Under the pieces are notes generated by a model. That model searched no databases and had not been told where the DNA came from. It saw only the letters and a list, made by a program, of their open reading frames with translations. A stretch of DNA of 64,000 nucleotides from assembly GCA_010645155.1 (NCBI GenBank), contig CM021316.1, forward strand, positions 5,848,954 through 5,912,953, given 5' to 3'. Shown one piece after another: positions 31,319-45,800 of this stretch. Source of the DNA: Tigriopus japonicus. Its lineage: Eukaryota > Arthropoda > Copepoda > Harpacticoida > Harpacticidae. Positions within the stretch are counted from its first letter, which is position 1. Every line of letters starts with the position of its first letter. The position numbers and the translations under genes were made by a program.

Positions 31319-34300
31319 AGAATGAAGACTGTGCAAGAGGACGAGAAAAAGTGGTTGGTAGAGGAAACTTGCGAGAACTTCAAAGCCAGGAGAATGAAAA
31401 AAGACGAAAAAGGAGACCTCAAGACTCGCGATGCTTGAGTAGAGCGCTTACAATCAATATCCAGTCGAATCCAATCATCACCTCCTCCAGCGACTGTTTT
31501 TTTCTTCTCCTAATACCACTACTACGTACGTATTGTGCACAGTCGAGTGAGTAGCTCATCGTGATCGCGTCAATTCTCGAGGATTGAACATGAAACAAGG
31601 AGCTTGCCGCTGGCTGGCAAGCAGTGGCAGAAAAATGGAATTGATTGGCCTCCAAATTGCGTGGTGGTTCGTTAGTGAGTGGCTTGCCAGCCTTGTCGCT
31701 CCGGGCTTGACTTCCTCATCCATTCATTTGAAATGAGTCGAATATTTCAATTTCCAATTTCCATTCGAGATAAATTGGATGCACTTGAGAAAATAATGAG
31801 ACACTCCATTGTTTGCCCACCATTGTTCACCGTCCCATTAAAGATAGCTCAGATTTCGAGCCGAGATGAAGCTTATTTAACACGTATATCTAGACCTCGA
31901 ACTACACTCACTCACTTACATTGTATTCGGCAGATTGAACGGAGGGGACCCCTTTGGGTGAGTGAATAGAGACACATAGCAGGAAAGAAAATCCACTCTT
32001 CATAAGTACAGGCTCATGTTTCCTGTGTCCTCTCTTCGTGGACATGCACTACTACTACAACAACAACAACACTACTTCTCCCTCGCCATGTTTTGTTCAA
32101 TGAGTTTTGTTCTTTTACGCGAACACGCCTTCGGTTTTTTTCTCGCCGTTTTTTAATATTTGCTTCTCAAAAGGCGAACAAGGGGGATAATACGAGATTG
32201 CTTTGAGAATAATCCCTCGGCTCTGTTGAGAATAACAAGTCTGCGCTTTTAAGTTAAGGGCCCCATGGCCTTCTCTATCTCTGCTTCTCTTCCTCCTACG
32301 TATTTGGCCTCGCTTGAGTTCAATGCTATGGTTGTCCGAGTCCAAGGACCCTTTAAAGGCCACACAATATGAGATGAAGGGAAGTGTTAGAAGTCGTAGC
32401 GTTGTACTAGTTGTGAAGGTTTACTATACTTGGGAATACCACACCTATGGATCTGTCGCTTGGAACAGACTAAAGAAACGCAAAAATTGATTGATTGTCT
32501 GAGATGCGCCATGAAATCGCATATGATGGCTACAAAAACGAGAACTTAAAGGTTTTGATAATGTAACATGTCAAGTTTTTAGTCTTCCACCAAATGCCAG
32601 TATAATACACAAAAACCAAAGGGGGAAACGCAGATACTGGGAGTGAGGAAAAGAAGAGACCGGGGTCATGTCCAATATCGGGGACACCACGAGGAAGTGA
32701 GGGATCTCATCCCGAAACTCTCTCCTCCACTGACCTCAGATTCAGCAGAAGAAGACGGGTGACCCTTTTCATTGTGTCAAAATCCGAAATACGACCAAGC
32801 GAGGGGCCCCCAAAAGAATGTCAAGATAACCTCAACTACGCCAGGAACATGTCTTTCCAAAAAGACTTGTAGTACTCCTACTTCCACTACTACAACGGAG
32901 ACAGCAACAACAACAACAACCCTGTTCTTGTCAATTTGATTGTCAATACATCAGAGCGGCTGTACAAGTATTTCGTCTTCACTTGACAGCCATCCAACCA
33001 ATCTTCTCTCTCTTGTCCTCTGTTCTCGAGGTCTCTGGATCCGAAAGCGGTTCGTTAATGTATGTACGTTTGTACGTATAGATAAAGGCATTGAATGTCA
33101 ATATCAGAGGAACTTTCATGAGCCAAACTTGTATGTGGTGGCAAGGCTCTGACTGGCCTTCTCCAGAAGCCAACAACTGTCTCATTAAATTCAGGAGGGA
33201 ACATCCCGGACTTGGAGATTGAAATCAGATCCACTCCCCGGTGGATCATGGACAGATGTCAACACGACAAACTTCGCTACTGCCATCACCCTGTGTGTAT
33301 GCTCGTGAGGAGGGGATGTCTATCTTCTCCTATGCAGTATATGTGTAGGTAGTAAATGTATTATATGTGGCGGTGGTGGCCCCTTGGGGCATTTCAACGT
33401 CGAGCGACCAAGATGAGCGCCGTGAACTCCCGGGGAACAAAGTTCATTCAATCCGTAAAGCGCCTCCAAACTTTTTAATCAAATCAAAGTGACTAACTCG
33501 GGCGTCACACTTGTGCATCAATTTCCTCGATGGTTGGATCAAGTTTGCAGCCACCACCGCCACCAGCAGTCATTGAATCCAATCCTCGGCTATGTCTCGA
33601 TTTACGTGCACCTACTGTGAAAGAAAATAAGTAGCCTACGTACTACGAAAGTCGAAGAGAAACAAAGCAACAAGCTTAGCCTCGGTGTTTTAGAAGGGTA
33701 GAAGAGCCATTCCCCTTCGGATTTTTTGGTACTCTGCTCTTCTCTTTTGGTCTCTCCGGTATCGTGGTTCAATGCTCAATCCCAAAGGCTTGGCAGGGAA
33801 CTTGGTGGGTGTCTCTAAGTTCCGTTTTCTTTGCCGGTCTTGAAATGAAATCGTTTCTTGACTATTGAGGCGTTCTCATTGCAATCAAGACGCGGGAAAA
33901 AGGAAAGTTTTCTTTCAGCTCAGCCCCTCTTTCTCTTTCTCTCTCTCTTTCTCGTTCGGAGCCTTCTCTCTCTCGCTCTCTCTTTCCTCGTCCAATCCTC
34001 TATCCCCTTTTACTCTGCTGGATGTGTCTTCTCTTGAAGTTTAGGTCCAAAAGTCTGGAAATCCATGTGAGAACTAGCATTCTGAAAAATCCTTTTTCAG
34101 AGAGGGACGTATTTCTTCTCAGTTTGGGAGAAAATGTTTGTTTGGTCTACGGCGAATTTTGGATAGAAAGGATACTGGAAACTGCCAGCTTGGGGTCTTC
34201 TCAAAGAACACATTGTGTCCCGGACTTTGGGAAGCCTTCGATTTAAGTTGGAAGAACAGTACAGTTCAGTAGTCGGTTTGGTGATATAGGGGCTACTATG

Positions 34301-34320
34301 GTAGTAGTTGCAGACACTGG

Positions 34321-34360
34321 GAGACAGAGAGAGAAAGAGAGAGAGAGAGAGAAGGAGAGG
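34321..34360 (+). repeat. (GA)n purine tract
   Basis: Forty bases of almost pure GA dinucleotides with a few interruptions, resembling GAGA-factor sites of arthropods. Confidence 0.85.
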
Positions 34361-36527
34361 GTCTAGCTGAAAGAGGAGAAGAAGACGGAACTCCCTTTTT
34401 TCCCTCTCCTCGTTCCAGTCTAGTAGTCCATTCCACTACTGCATAGCATTCTTGGTTCGAGCCTTGGGCCCAAGGATTTGCTCTTACGTGTTCTCAGTGT
34501 TCCACACAGTGCTCCTAGCTCAATGAACGCATTGTGGTTAGCTTCTTTTTTTGTTGAGGAACCAAGTAACAGCTAACGCAGCAAACACAAGGGAATGTGT
34601 TCCACTACCTGTGGTCCGTTCTAAGATCTTAGATTGGCCTCCAGATTTGGTGGATAGCTAATCTAAAAAGACTTGCAAATTGGAGCGAGTTGGTAGGAGG
34701 GCGGGTGGTAAAGTGTTCCAATTTCTTTAGATGATTGCAAAAGGGGGACGAAGGAAAAAAGTTTGTAATACCCTCTGATCTCTACCTTGATCCGTCGGTG
34801 GTCATTCCACGGTACACTGCCTTTAAAGAAAGGCTAAAACTAAAGGATAGACGCTACACACATTACCCATTGAAGTTGGGAAGGAAGAAAAAACCCAGTT
34901 CCAACGTACATTGGTGTGCTCAAAAACGTACCGGTAAAGCCTTTGGTAAAGAATTTGACTTTGGGAAGCTGTGTTGGTGTTAGCGGTCTTTCGTTCGCGC
35001 TTGTTCTTGGTGCAAGTGGTAGGAACTAATAGAGAAGCTACGAAGAGCATTCCAACCAGGGCGGGCGATCAAGGATGGTTAAAGGCTGGACTGCCACAAA
35101 ACACTCTATCTTCTCCAAGTTAGCCTGGGGCAGGATTTAAACTGGACCTTGCACGAAACCGGAAACTTGTATGGCCAATAAGAAATACCTTCCTCATTGT
35201 ACCTTGCTGTCGTTTTCTCAGAGCGTTCCTGGAAGTTGGTACTACGTACCTAACTCTCAGCTCCAAACCAACTCCGCATATGAACGACGTAGTGGACGTC
35301 GAGATGGGAGTTGGGCTTGGCACACGAAGGGTTTAAAGCCCTCGGAGTCCCAGTCTTTGGCCATTTAGAATTTGGCCTAATTTGGTTAGCTAATTACATT
35401 GTCGTATAGCGCACAGCTTGGAATTAACTACCGGAATCCCCAAGTACGGTGCGCCAAAGTGGATGATGGTGAATGTCGTTGTTGTTGTTGTTGTGGGGAA
35501 ATGTGGAGAAGAAGTGAAAGGCTTACAGACATACAGACACATGCCAACGCTCTAGAGCTATGTGTGATGCGTGCGAGGTCTTTTCTCAAGGAAGGAGTTT
35601 AGGAATCCCAAGTGGGAAAATGTCTTAACTTCTTCAAGGATGAAAAGAACGGTCCGAACATTTTGAAGTACCGCCACAGCAGTAATTTTGACATAGGGTG
35701 CTTGAGTCGATGAGAGATAGCGAACAGACGCTCTTTAAGACAAAAGCTGGAAAGCTTGACGCTAGACATTGAGAACGAAGCCAATGGAACAACGACAAAG
35801 TGTTCTAACCTGTTTGCAAAGCGGCACTATACAAACTAATTCAAAACAATGGTAAAATTGTTAAATCCGAAATACATTATTTCGGAGTGGAACAGAAACT
35901 GGGTCATTCACGGGATTTAATGCAACTTCAATACGCCATCACTGGTAGCAATCGTCATTTAGAGGTGATCCTATCGGTTCCTGCACAGTCTTGTCATTCA
36001 GGAATGTTTGTCTTTTCGTTTCCTGCGGAACGAAAATGTCAAACACCCCCTTGACTCAATCCATTCAGGGTTGTTTTATCCTCTTTCCATATCAATGGAT
36101 GTTCATATTCCTTTTCCACCCCTGATTTCTTGATTCCTTTGAGGGTTGAAATATCTTCATATTTCACCACTTGTCCTCATCCAATTCAAAACCCGAGAAG
36201 GGCTTTCTAAGAATGAAGGCTAGGAAATTTAATACTGATGAAAATGGAATGGAAAACTTTTCCTCTCAGAATCCCCCTTATATTACACCGAATTGCTATA
36301 AGAGGAACGAAGTCAACTTTTGCCATCCAAATTACTACTTCTTTTATTTGTCCCCCCAAAAATATGTTTTCCCTTTTTTTCGTCTCATTGAGGAGAACTA
36401 AAACAATTTCAATAACAAGTGCACACATGTTTGGCCGTTCCCTCACGGAATGCTTGTGAAGCTGCAAATTACTGGAATACCTCTCTAGGGACATCTCTCC
36501 GTAAGCAGCGTTCTAGAGGGTACAAAT

Positions 36528-36540
36528 CCCCCCCCCCCCC
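36528..36540 (+). repeat. Poly-C run (13 C)
   Basis: Homopolymer of 13 C in non-coding sequence; length may be uncertain in assembly. Confidence 0.9.
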
Positions 36541-39500
36541 AGTGCAGGGGAACGCCCAATAACCGACCCCATGAGCTTCATTTCATTCTTAAGAGCCAAG
36601 GTTTCATATTACCAAGCCCCTTTTCAGTGATCTGACTTTGCATTTTCTACTTAAGGCAGCTTAGCTCAAGTTGTCCATAAAAAGTTTGAGCTTTTTTGGA
36701 ACAAATCTTCAGTGTCTTTAAGCAGGTCGAGTTTGGGTTTCCGCCACTTTTTCTAGCTGGTACCTTATGAAGATACGAAAATATGAGACTCAACAGCCAA
36801 TTTCTTATCCTAACTTCTCCAGGCCAGTGAAGCTTCAAGTTGCGTGTCATAAAAGTTGGCCTCTTTCTGTGCAAAATACATGCATTTTTGCCTAGGGTTT
36901 TTGAAAGTTCTTCCTTGCTTGCTTCTGATATATATGTACGCTCTCGTAGTTTTTCACTCATTTATTATCTTGCACGCTTCATTTGTAGGTGGGAGCTGAC
37001 AACAAGAGGCGAAGGGAAAAATCTCCGGTATTTCATTGACACCTTGAGCGAGTGTGATATCTTCCCCAGTGAATAGCTCTGCACGTGCACATAAAACGCA
37101 TGCACCGTTAACCAACGTCAACTAACCAATTCCGATCCATCTACAGAAAAGACGTATGGTTGATCTTCATCTCAAAAACCTTCTTCGGCCTTTTTTGAAG
37201 GTGAAAGAAAACTGAGCAGCAAGGCCACCAACGATAACTCGCTTTTTGTGGAAACTTTATCAGAAACATGACATCTGAAATGTATGCCTTGTTATTGCTC
37301 GCGCACAATGGGATCTCTCACACACACATGTACCCGTCGAAAACTTGGTAACAACTTGAGATTCGTTTTTGATAGTTTTCCCTCAAAATAGTGCTCTCGC
37401 AAATTTATGGAGCGCAATCCCACGCATGGATCCGACCACGACCATTAAGCCTTGTTGTGCCATTACACACTTGAAATATTGGAGGACGATGTGTTGAGGG
37501 TGAATTGTTGGAGGTGTGAGGTGATAACGTGATCTCTCAATTCTAGACCCACATACTTATAAGGAGTGCTACACTCACACTCACACTCATGCCCCTGGTC
37601 TCAATGCTGTGCTCGTATGTCAACGGGGGAAAACGAGCCCGAGGAAGAAAAGAGATACTAAATCTTTCGACACCCAAGGGAAATACGGTAAACGAGAACT
37701 ATGGGTCATATTTCGTTCGCCCTTCGAATCTTCCCATAAACAAAGCAGGTGCTTGTCAAGGTTTGCTGTTGTTGTCTTGACTTTTGCCAACATTGGGGGA
37801 GAATTGAGTATCTCACCGGCTCTTCAGGCCTTCATTTCATACCATTTTAGTCTCAAGCCCAAATTCAGAGCGTTTGCATGGCATTATAGAGTAGTTTATT
37901 GGACTAGCCACACCTCGTCATCAGGGACGGACACAAGAGGTGGAATTGCAAAACTCATAAGTGGTCAGTTTGGAAAGTTTTGATTGGTCGATGTAATCAG
38001 GGGGCTCTGAGCGGCAAAAAAAGTTTGGATTAGTTTTAGGGCTTGTATTTCAAGTCTTGTTCTCACAAACACACTTTCCTATTTTCTTCCCTTTTACTCG
38101 ACCAAGCTCACGAGTTTCGCGATTTCGAGACTTTGGAATCCGGTATCGAGCACTCAAGTCATGCCACCCATTTATAATGCAATTCCCAGGAAAACATGGA
38201 ATTTTCTTGTGGGCCCTCCCTGGAAGGGCTTAGCCTGAGCTGTCATGTTTGCAAATGTAATCCCTTAGTCTTAAGATCAGGGGTTCCAAATTTATCGCAT
38301 AAAAGAAGATGAGGACGTTTTTACGTTGGTCGGGTCGACCAGCCTCTCACTAACACTCACTCACTTATTCTGGAATGGAGGACGAGCTCACGTGTCGAGT
38401 TAGTTCGTACGTAGTTCTACGTCATTGAGGCCAAACGAGTGACTTTAGTGAGTGAGCTTGGTCTTTAGAGCACCAAGAGGAATGGCAGGATGGCAAGGGC
38501 AAAGCAGAGGGGATAGTAGTTGTGGAAATGGTGGTGGTGGTGGTGTTGGCGTGTTTCTCCAGCCACCAAAAGTCGGGATTGTAAGAACACAACCACCACC
38601 ACAACCTGTATACTCGAGCCTCAAACCTCCTTTATCCATGCAAACGACCTAGCCTGGAGGAACTTGAGAAGGAAAAGTTTTCTTGAGCAGTCGCTTGTGT
38701 TCGTCGTTCATAATTAATGTTATTCCGGGAGTTTTTTTTAAAACGACTGAAAGGGAGATTTTCTTTTTGTCTGCACGATTCTCCCTACCCTACATAGTAA
38801 GTATATGTCCTACGAGTGCAACAACGACAACAATAACTAAGCCGTTGCGAGTATGTAGTGAAAACCAAAAACAGAGTCCTTGGATTTCTTTGTTGTGAGT
38901 GAGTCTGTGGAGGACGTGGTTCTTGGTTGGGAAGAATTGCCACAACACATTATACGACATACGTCGACCAGCAGCTGAGAGACCGGTCTTACAGCCTCGT
39001 TCCGAACTAAAAACTCTTGGCCAAGAAATGCTTCACGAAATAGGCGTTGTACGTAGTTGCTGATACTTGCTTGCTTGCTTGTTTGTGTGTGTTGATACTT
39101 CGTTGGCATTGGTGTTGTTGTTGTTGCTGTTCTGGAAAGTCGATTGTGGCGCAAGTGGTCCAACAACAAGTTTGTGTGAGTTACGAGAACTGTTGAATCA
39201 CAATTGCTTTTTGACTCCAGGGTCCGGAGCGGGTTCAAAAGAGAACTGAGAGAAGGCAGACCGAGAAGCTAGAGGAAACCCGAGCAAGTCAGCCAGCCAA
39301 CCAACCGACCCATTTGAAAGAAGAATGTTCTTCGTTATGACCTCGAGAAGGAATGAATTAGTGCGGGTCGTTGCCACTCCGAGATCTGGGAGAGATGTGT
39401 CTTCGCGATGGGAAACCTCACTTCTCATATTGCCTTAAAAACGAGTATCTCAACCAACCCCTTTCGGTCGTTCGTTATTGTACGACGACGACAATGTTCT

Positions 39501-42500
39501 CCTCCTCCTTATTCCTCTCTCTTTACTTTCTTCCTGGACAAAACCGCTTTTCTTGGCCCTCTTGGAATTGCTAATTAAATGTAGGGTACAGGGTCATTAA
39601 TAAGAGGGTGTCATGCAAATGTAGAATAAACAATCCCTCCACAGACTACTACTGCAAATTGTACAACAACCCACTGACTGTTTAGCTCCGAACAATGGGA
39701 TAGTGAGGGGGGAAAAGAAACCAGGAGGGTTCCCGGAAACGCGACTCGAGTGGTGAAGTTCTTTCTATGTCAGCATTGATTTCGCTGCCTCAACGAGATT
39801 CAAATGAGCAGTAATTGGAAATGGCAGATCGGAGGCTGAAACTTTCCGCGCCTGGCCTTGTATGTAAATATGCACGTGAGAAGGCCTGGGCGAATTGTTT
39901 ACCGAGAGAGAGAGAGCCCAAACCATCAAAACTTTGCGTCAATATCTCTGACATTTATGCCACAAAAAAAAACGATGCGTTGGTTGTCAACTTTCCTCTG
40001 GAGGCTTAAGGAAAAGGACTGCTGGCACTTACTTGTCTTGGAGAGGAAGAAGAGACAGCCGTGTCTCAGAGATTCTGAAGAGTGATAAATACGACAAACA
40101 ATACATGACAGAAGGACCAAAGAAGCTCCGAGATACCGCACAAAAAAGTTGCTTGCTCCTAGCTCCTTCAGCTCATCCAAGTATCAAAATTTATCACGTC
40201 CAAAGAAGAATGACATTTGAATTCCGTTCTCTTTTCCGCTCACCCTCACCAAAGTCGGGATCTGAATGGTTCTTAGCTCCCCCTGTTTTAAATTACTTCC
40301 AGTTGACAGTATGGAAATATCCTGCTGGTAAAGTCCTCTTCGTCACCCGTATGAATGAATAGTGAGTGCCCCACGTTCAGACACATATATGTATGTACTA
40401 CGTGGATGGCGACTTTACCGATAATATCACGCTTATCAGCAACTCCTCCAAGTGAATGGAATACGTCAGAGAGGAACCATCTACCCAGCATTCTACCCCA
40501 AATATGGTGAACCGTATGCATAGTCCCTTTTTAGAGTGGTGAAAAGCTAAAATGAACCATCATGTTGTAGACAAGGGACGAAGGGGAAATTGCCCAGGAC
40601 TCACTACACACATGAGCCGCACATTCACCGAGCACTGAATACATGCACATTGAAGCGAGTCAAATTTGGAACGAGCGTGCACGTGCGTGGTGATGGGACA
40701 AAAGTCAGCCCTACAACGACCGAGCGAGTAACGAACGAATGCGAAGTGAATGAGCTCCTCTGTCCCTAGTGCCAAGCTCACTCACTCATTCACTCACTAA
40801 GGAGGAGAATCAACGATCCAGTGGTTGTCAATTAGGCTTGAACCAATCACTCCCAGCACCTCTCCATCCTAAAGTTCCTGTTCCAATCTGACTACGACAG
40901 AACACGAGATGGAAGAGAGTAAGTCCATTATCCAAAGGTTCAGGCAATCTCAAGCAAGACGACCTGGTTTGAGTTTGTCCTCCGTAGGGTAGCCCTTTGG
41001 TCCCTGATTCGCTGATCCTAGGTCCATTGTTGGGGTTGGACCGCGTGGGATAGGGGGGATTGGAAGCGACATCCCATTATCTTCCTTGTTCGAGCGACCA
41101 CAAGAAGCAGAAGACGACTTTTTTCAAAGTCCAATTAGGGACGAGAACCTGTCACAATTTGTCGAGGAGTCTCTTCTTTTCTTTCTCCGTCTTCAGTCTC
41201 GCCTTCTCGCAAGTTGAAACTCCCAAGGTTTCAAAGTGAATTGCAGGAACCCAATTTGAGACTGGATTCACACTAGAGGAACTCAGGCTCACCAAAATAC
41301 CCCCCAAAAACGGGGCAACAATTCTGAGCTCAACGAGCAACCGTCTCCCTCGGCGGATTGTTTTCAATAGATATTTTTGAAATTACTCGTCGTAAAATGA
41401 CACAAATGTAGGTGCATGAAATCTAACCCTTCCGTTTTTTTGCACCCGAATCCGGAGGGTAATGTCCCTATTCGGTTTTTAGGAGTGCACTAAGCTCAGG
41501 CGAGACTCAACCTTTCCCTACTTTTCACAGCATGAGGCATCATTTCATAAAAGGAAGGATTTATCGTTCATGTCAGGCTCACCTGGACTTTCTTAGACGC
41601 CTTCTCAGGCTTCTTTTTTTCGTCAGTCAACGACCAACGACTCACTATCCATCCCTTCCACCAAACCACCACCATATTGTCATTGGTTCAATTCATTAAG
41701 CCCGTGAACCCAACAACAACAACAGCAACAAGAACCCCCAAAGCCCGACAAAGGATCATTGGCTTGAAAGCGATTCTGAATGCTCTCCAAGGTTTGGAGG
41801 AATGATGAGCTTCCTCACCAGGTGGTATTGATAACTAATAAACCTATGTATGGTCTGTCTTTCTTTCGTTCCAAGCTTCCCAGGGATGGTCTCATCCATA
41901 TATTTTTTAATCAAGTGGACTCTCCGTCATTGGAATGGCTTCCAAATCTCTATTCCGACGGATAAAAACGAGTTCGAAGAAAGAATTTTAATCAAGCTAC
42001 AGAACGAGCACACCGAGCTACAAAAAAAAGCCACCGCTCTGTAGCTGCTGGCGTGTTGGGATCGTCGGTATTACTAGCGATTTTCACAACTTGTTCGATT
42101 GAGCATACTTCATCTTCGAAAGTGAAATAATGACCAATGTCACGTTGTGCCCCGATCATTAATCATATGGTCAAATCTGGTCAACGACGACGCCGATGAG
42201 CTACTTACTGAGGGTGGGCACCGGTGTGTAGCTCCATTCGGTCTCCTTTTCCACCGCGGACATTGTCCTTTCAATCTTTTGTTGACAGTCAGGGCTGTCC
42301 AATCAATCAAGAACACTAATCTTACAAGCAAACACACTTTCCAATTTCCACTGTCAATTTATTCATGTTCCTCAAATGCACGAACCAGACGCGACTGTCT
42401 CAACAAGACACTCTCCAAAAACTGACGACTCGGAGTCCTTTCGATCGCGGATATTGTTTCGCCCTCGAACTCTCGAGTTCGCGGACAAACACACATCAAG

Positions 42501-42804
42501 TGAAGTTCAGCGAGCTTCTCCGTTCTTTACTCCCGTCTGCTCTTTTGCCTGGATCGAGGGGACAAGAAGAGGAAAGAAGAGGGGAGAGACGTCGGCAAGG
42601 AGAACCGGCTACGAGGTGGATAACTCGGCTGCTGCCTCCCTAGTCTCCTTTTCCCTCTTTCTCTCAATCTCAAATGAGAAAGCGTCCCAAGGAAATCAAG
42701 ATCAGTCCCTTGGTATACCATGGTGCTACTCCCACGTGTTCGGGTCCTTTCGTACTAGCACCAAGCCAATTCCGGGAGGGTACCAGAGATGGACCATTGG
42801 AACA

Positions 42805-42820
42805 CTACTAGAGGGCGCTA
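42805..42820 (+). promoter_or_regulatory. CTCF-like site
   Basis: CTACTAGAGGGCGCTA differs from the vertebrate/insect CTCF core CCACTAGAGGGCGCT at one of the 15 aligned positions. It lies inside the presumed giant teneurin intron, 8.5 kb downstream of the cytoplasmic exon. Occupancy is not shown by sequence. Confidence 0.4.
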
Positions 42821-45800
42821 GTTCTGCAATATTCATGGAGAGGAGATATGGTCCTTGACTGGAGCGCCATAATAGAATCTCCACGATTGATTAGACACGA
42901 CCATTCCTACAAGTCCGTGATTATGATTCCTTTATCATGGGAACCACGTGGTGGTCCAACTTCGTGGTTTTGAATTTCATTTGACTGACAAGATGATGGA
43001 AGAGAGCCTATCAAACGTTGCTAAGCTCTCAAGGCTGTCATCGTTGACTCGGGCTAGGTTGTCCAACAACCTCTCGACATTTACTGTTCTGGTGAGATGT
43101 TTCTGGGGTCAGATGGGTCAGATAAGAGTCGTGTTTCAGATTCCCACCTCGTCTGCGCCGATCTCGTGAGTGTTCCTAAGTAAGTCAGATGCATGTTTGA
43201 CTTGGGCTGTCACTGGGGTATTCAACTTCTTAAGCTCTCCTTGACATTTGCCGCCAAGTTCGGAAAGCAAAGCCCATTTGGAGGGTGGCTAAGTACATAC
43301 TTCTCTTTTCTAAAACCGGATCCTTCCAGGCCTTTCTGGCCAATCTTCTCACAAAGGCCAAAAAAAGCTGCCGCTTATGTGGTGGGCCATTAAGCGACAA
43401 TTTATACCGGTAATTAGTCCCTGCCAGAGACCAGAACCTTACAATCACAAAGACTTTGCACTTGAGAGGGCCCCAACAACACAGGATGAATGGTTTTGCA
43501 TTGAATAATGTGTGGAACCAACATGCATGAATGGTTCAGCACTAGGATAATCTCGTTTTAACACGGTATAATGAATATCACGTCAACAACGGAGGTTAGC
43601 TGCACATGAATTGTGTAAAATCTTTTTGGTATTCGATATCCCGATATTTTTTTGTCGCCTTCACAGTTTTTTGCCAAAAACTTGGTTGCAGAGAATCGAG
43701 TTGAAATCACGTATGAGTGACTTAATTTAAGTTAATGCATTTCTGGCTAAACTTTTGAATGGGACCCAAGAGTCTCATGTGCCATGTCGTCCTTTTTCGT
43801 AATGTACATTGTTCCCATACAATAGTGGGAGTCCCAATGGAGAATAGAAACATGTGGGAGTCAAAAACTCTCAACTAGCGCCGTCATTCCGCCAACGACA
43901 CAATCTATTCGCGAGCTAAATTTGGTGCATGAAAAGGTTCGCTTTCAACGGGTCTTGCACGCATATTGGGAACCTAAGGGAGAGCTAAGGACGACAATTT
44001 TGAAGGAGGGAAATCTCATGTTTACGACACGTGTTTGACGAGCGACTCCTTGAGCAAAGGGCTCCGCGTGTGCCTTGACCTTAGTCGATTGGTAGTCCTA
44101 GAGTTTCTACCTTACCTTAACCTTACAGCCATTGCTCCAATCGGACTTAGTTCCACATTATCAGCAGAAACCAGACGAAAAAAGAACTGTTGTTTCTCCA
44201 AGGAACCAACGTCATGCCGATATGACGAAGATCCCGTACTATATTAGTAAAACATCAAGCAGTTCTAATGAAAGGATATCAAACTTCGAAAGCAGACACA
44301 ATCGATCCCCGTCGCCTGACCTTTATTCTAAGAAGTACGAAGCTAGTGGTTCCAATATCCAATTTAGCGAACAATGTCCTTATCCTTTTGGGGTCGTTTT
44401 CTATAGACACCAATGAACAGGTCCAGAAACAGATTCACCACCCTAGGTAGAATGGGATTTAATGGAGTCCTGTCGCTTGTAACAGACAGTTCCTTTCGCG
44501 AAAAGTGATCTTTGACACAAGGTGTTGTTGTAAGTGAAGCCTAAGCGATTTTTGAAGTCTCACTTCTACACCTCGATCAAGAACCTTTGAAAGAAAGGAA
44601 CGTACGTGAGTAAATGTACCCAAGGAGTTCCTCCCGAATTCGTAAGGAACGTCACTTTTTTCGCCTTCTCTTTTTCACTCACGACCGACGACGAAGAGCA
44701 AAGAGTTGAAGAGCTGTTGTTTGATAAAGAAGCAAAGGGCAAGTTCAACTCTCGGAGAAATGAATGGTAAAAAGAAGAGAACAGTCTCAAGTCACGAGCA
44801 AATCCCTCCGAGTGACTGGCTCGAAATGCCTGGCAAGATCTGAAGGGCGAACAAACCCTCTAGGTCGGTCGGATCGGCCGACACTCCCTTCGTACGGACA
44901 TCGAGTATACGTATGTAGTGTACCCTCACATGCACAGTGAGAGAACCGGAGAACCCGATTAGGATCTCAATTAAAGCCAACCAAAAAGCTCGGCTCACGA
45001 AAACCCTTTTTGCACGAGGCCCGAGACTGGATCGAGTAGTACTGTAGTGGCAAGAACACTGGAAACGAAGCGAGAGAGACAGGAAAAAAAGAAAGAGAGG
45101 CCAGAGCAAAGCTCACCTGCCTTGAGATTAGACCAGGATTGAAAGTCCTCCTCGTTTAACGAGCCCCAAAGAGATAAGAACCGTGGGCAAATAACGAAAT
45201 GCCACAATTCGTATGACCTCGGATCATCATCGTTAAGAACGTGATTCAAGCAATGCCATAACATAGCACGAGCACGAAAACATTAGGAGGATCCTGATGA
45301 TACTCTGTATCCTCTTTCTAGTGAAGCGACCGAACGAAAAAAAGAGCTCAGTTTGGTTTCACAGGCATGCGAACTCATTTTGCCCATATTTTGTGGACTA
45401 ACAAGACACTTCCTTGTCAGGGCTGTCATGTCTGACATCTCGACTCTTTTGGGGTTGATTCGGGTCCAAGTTGTTGGTGTTCTTTATCATGCATCAGATG
45501 GCCTTTACCCCTCCTCGTCCTCTGCCTTCAACCTCGCCCTCTTATTCAGTACGAGCAGTGTATGTAGACGTTTTCTACAATTGTCTTTCAAGTTGACTGA
45601 CTCTTCTACGACAATGCGGCCAACATTTCGTTCCATTTCCAAAAGCCAAGTCATTTGCCTCATTCCGCGACTCCTTCAGTCTAATCTCAGTGGGCTTTTT
45701 GGAGTGACTGCATTTTAATTATCTCTCGCTTTTGGGCGGATATCTCGACTTGATGTGTTTTAGATGGGGACCTCTCCCTCCATTTCGAGATGGTCAGTTC

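Noticed and set aside
37700..37760. TTCGAATC-like box suggesting a tRNA T-loop
   Set aside because: No matching A-box and no acceptor stem pairing could be found.
42376..42858. Plus-strand frame of 160 codons
   Set aside because: No domain recognised; the end of the frame contains the CTCF-like site and no splice support.
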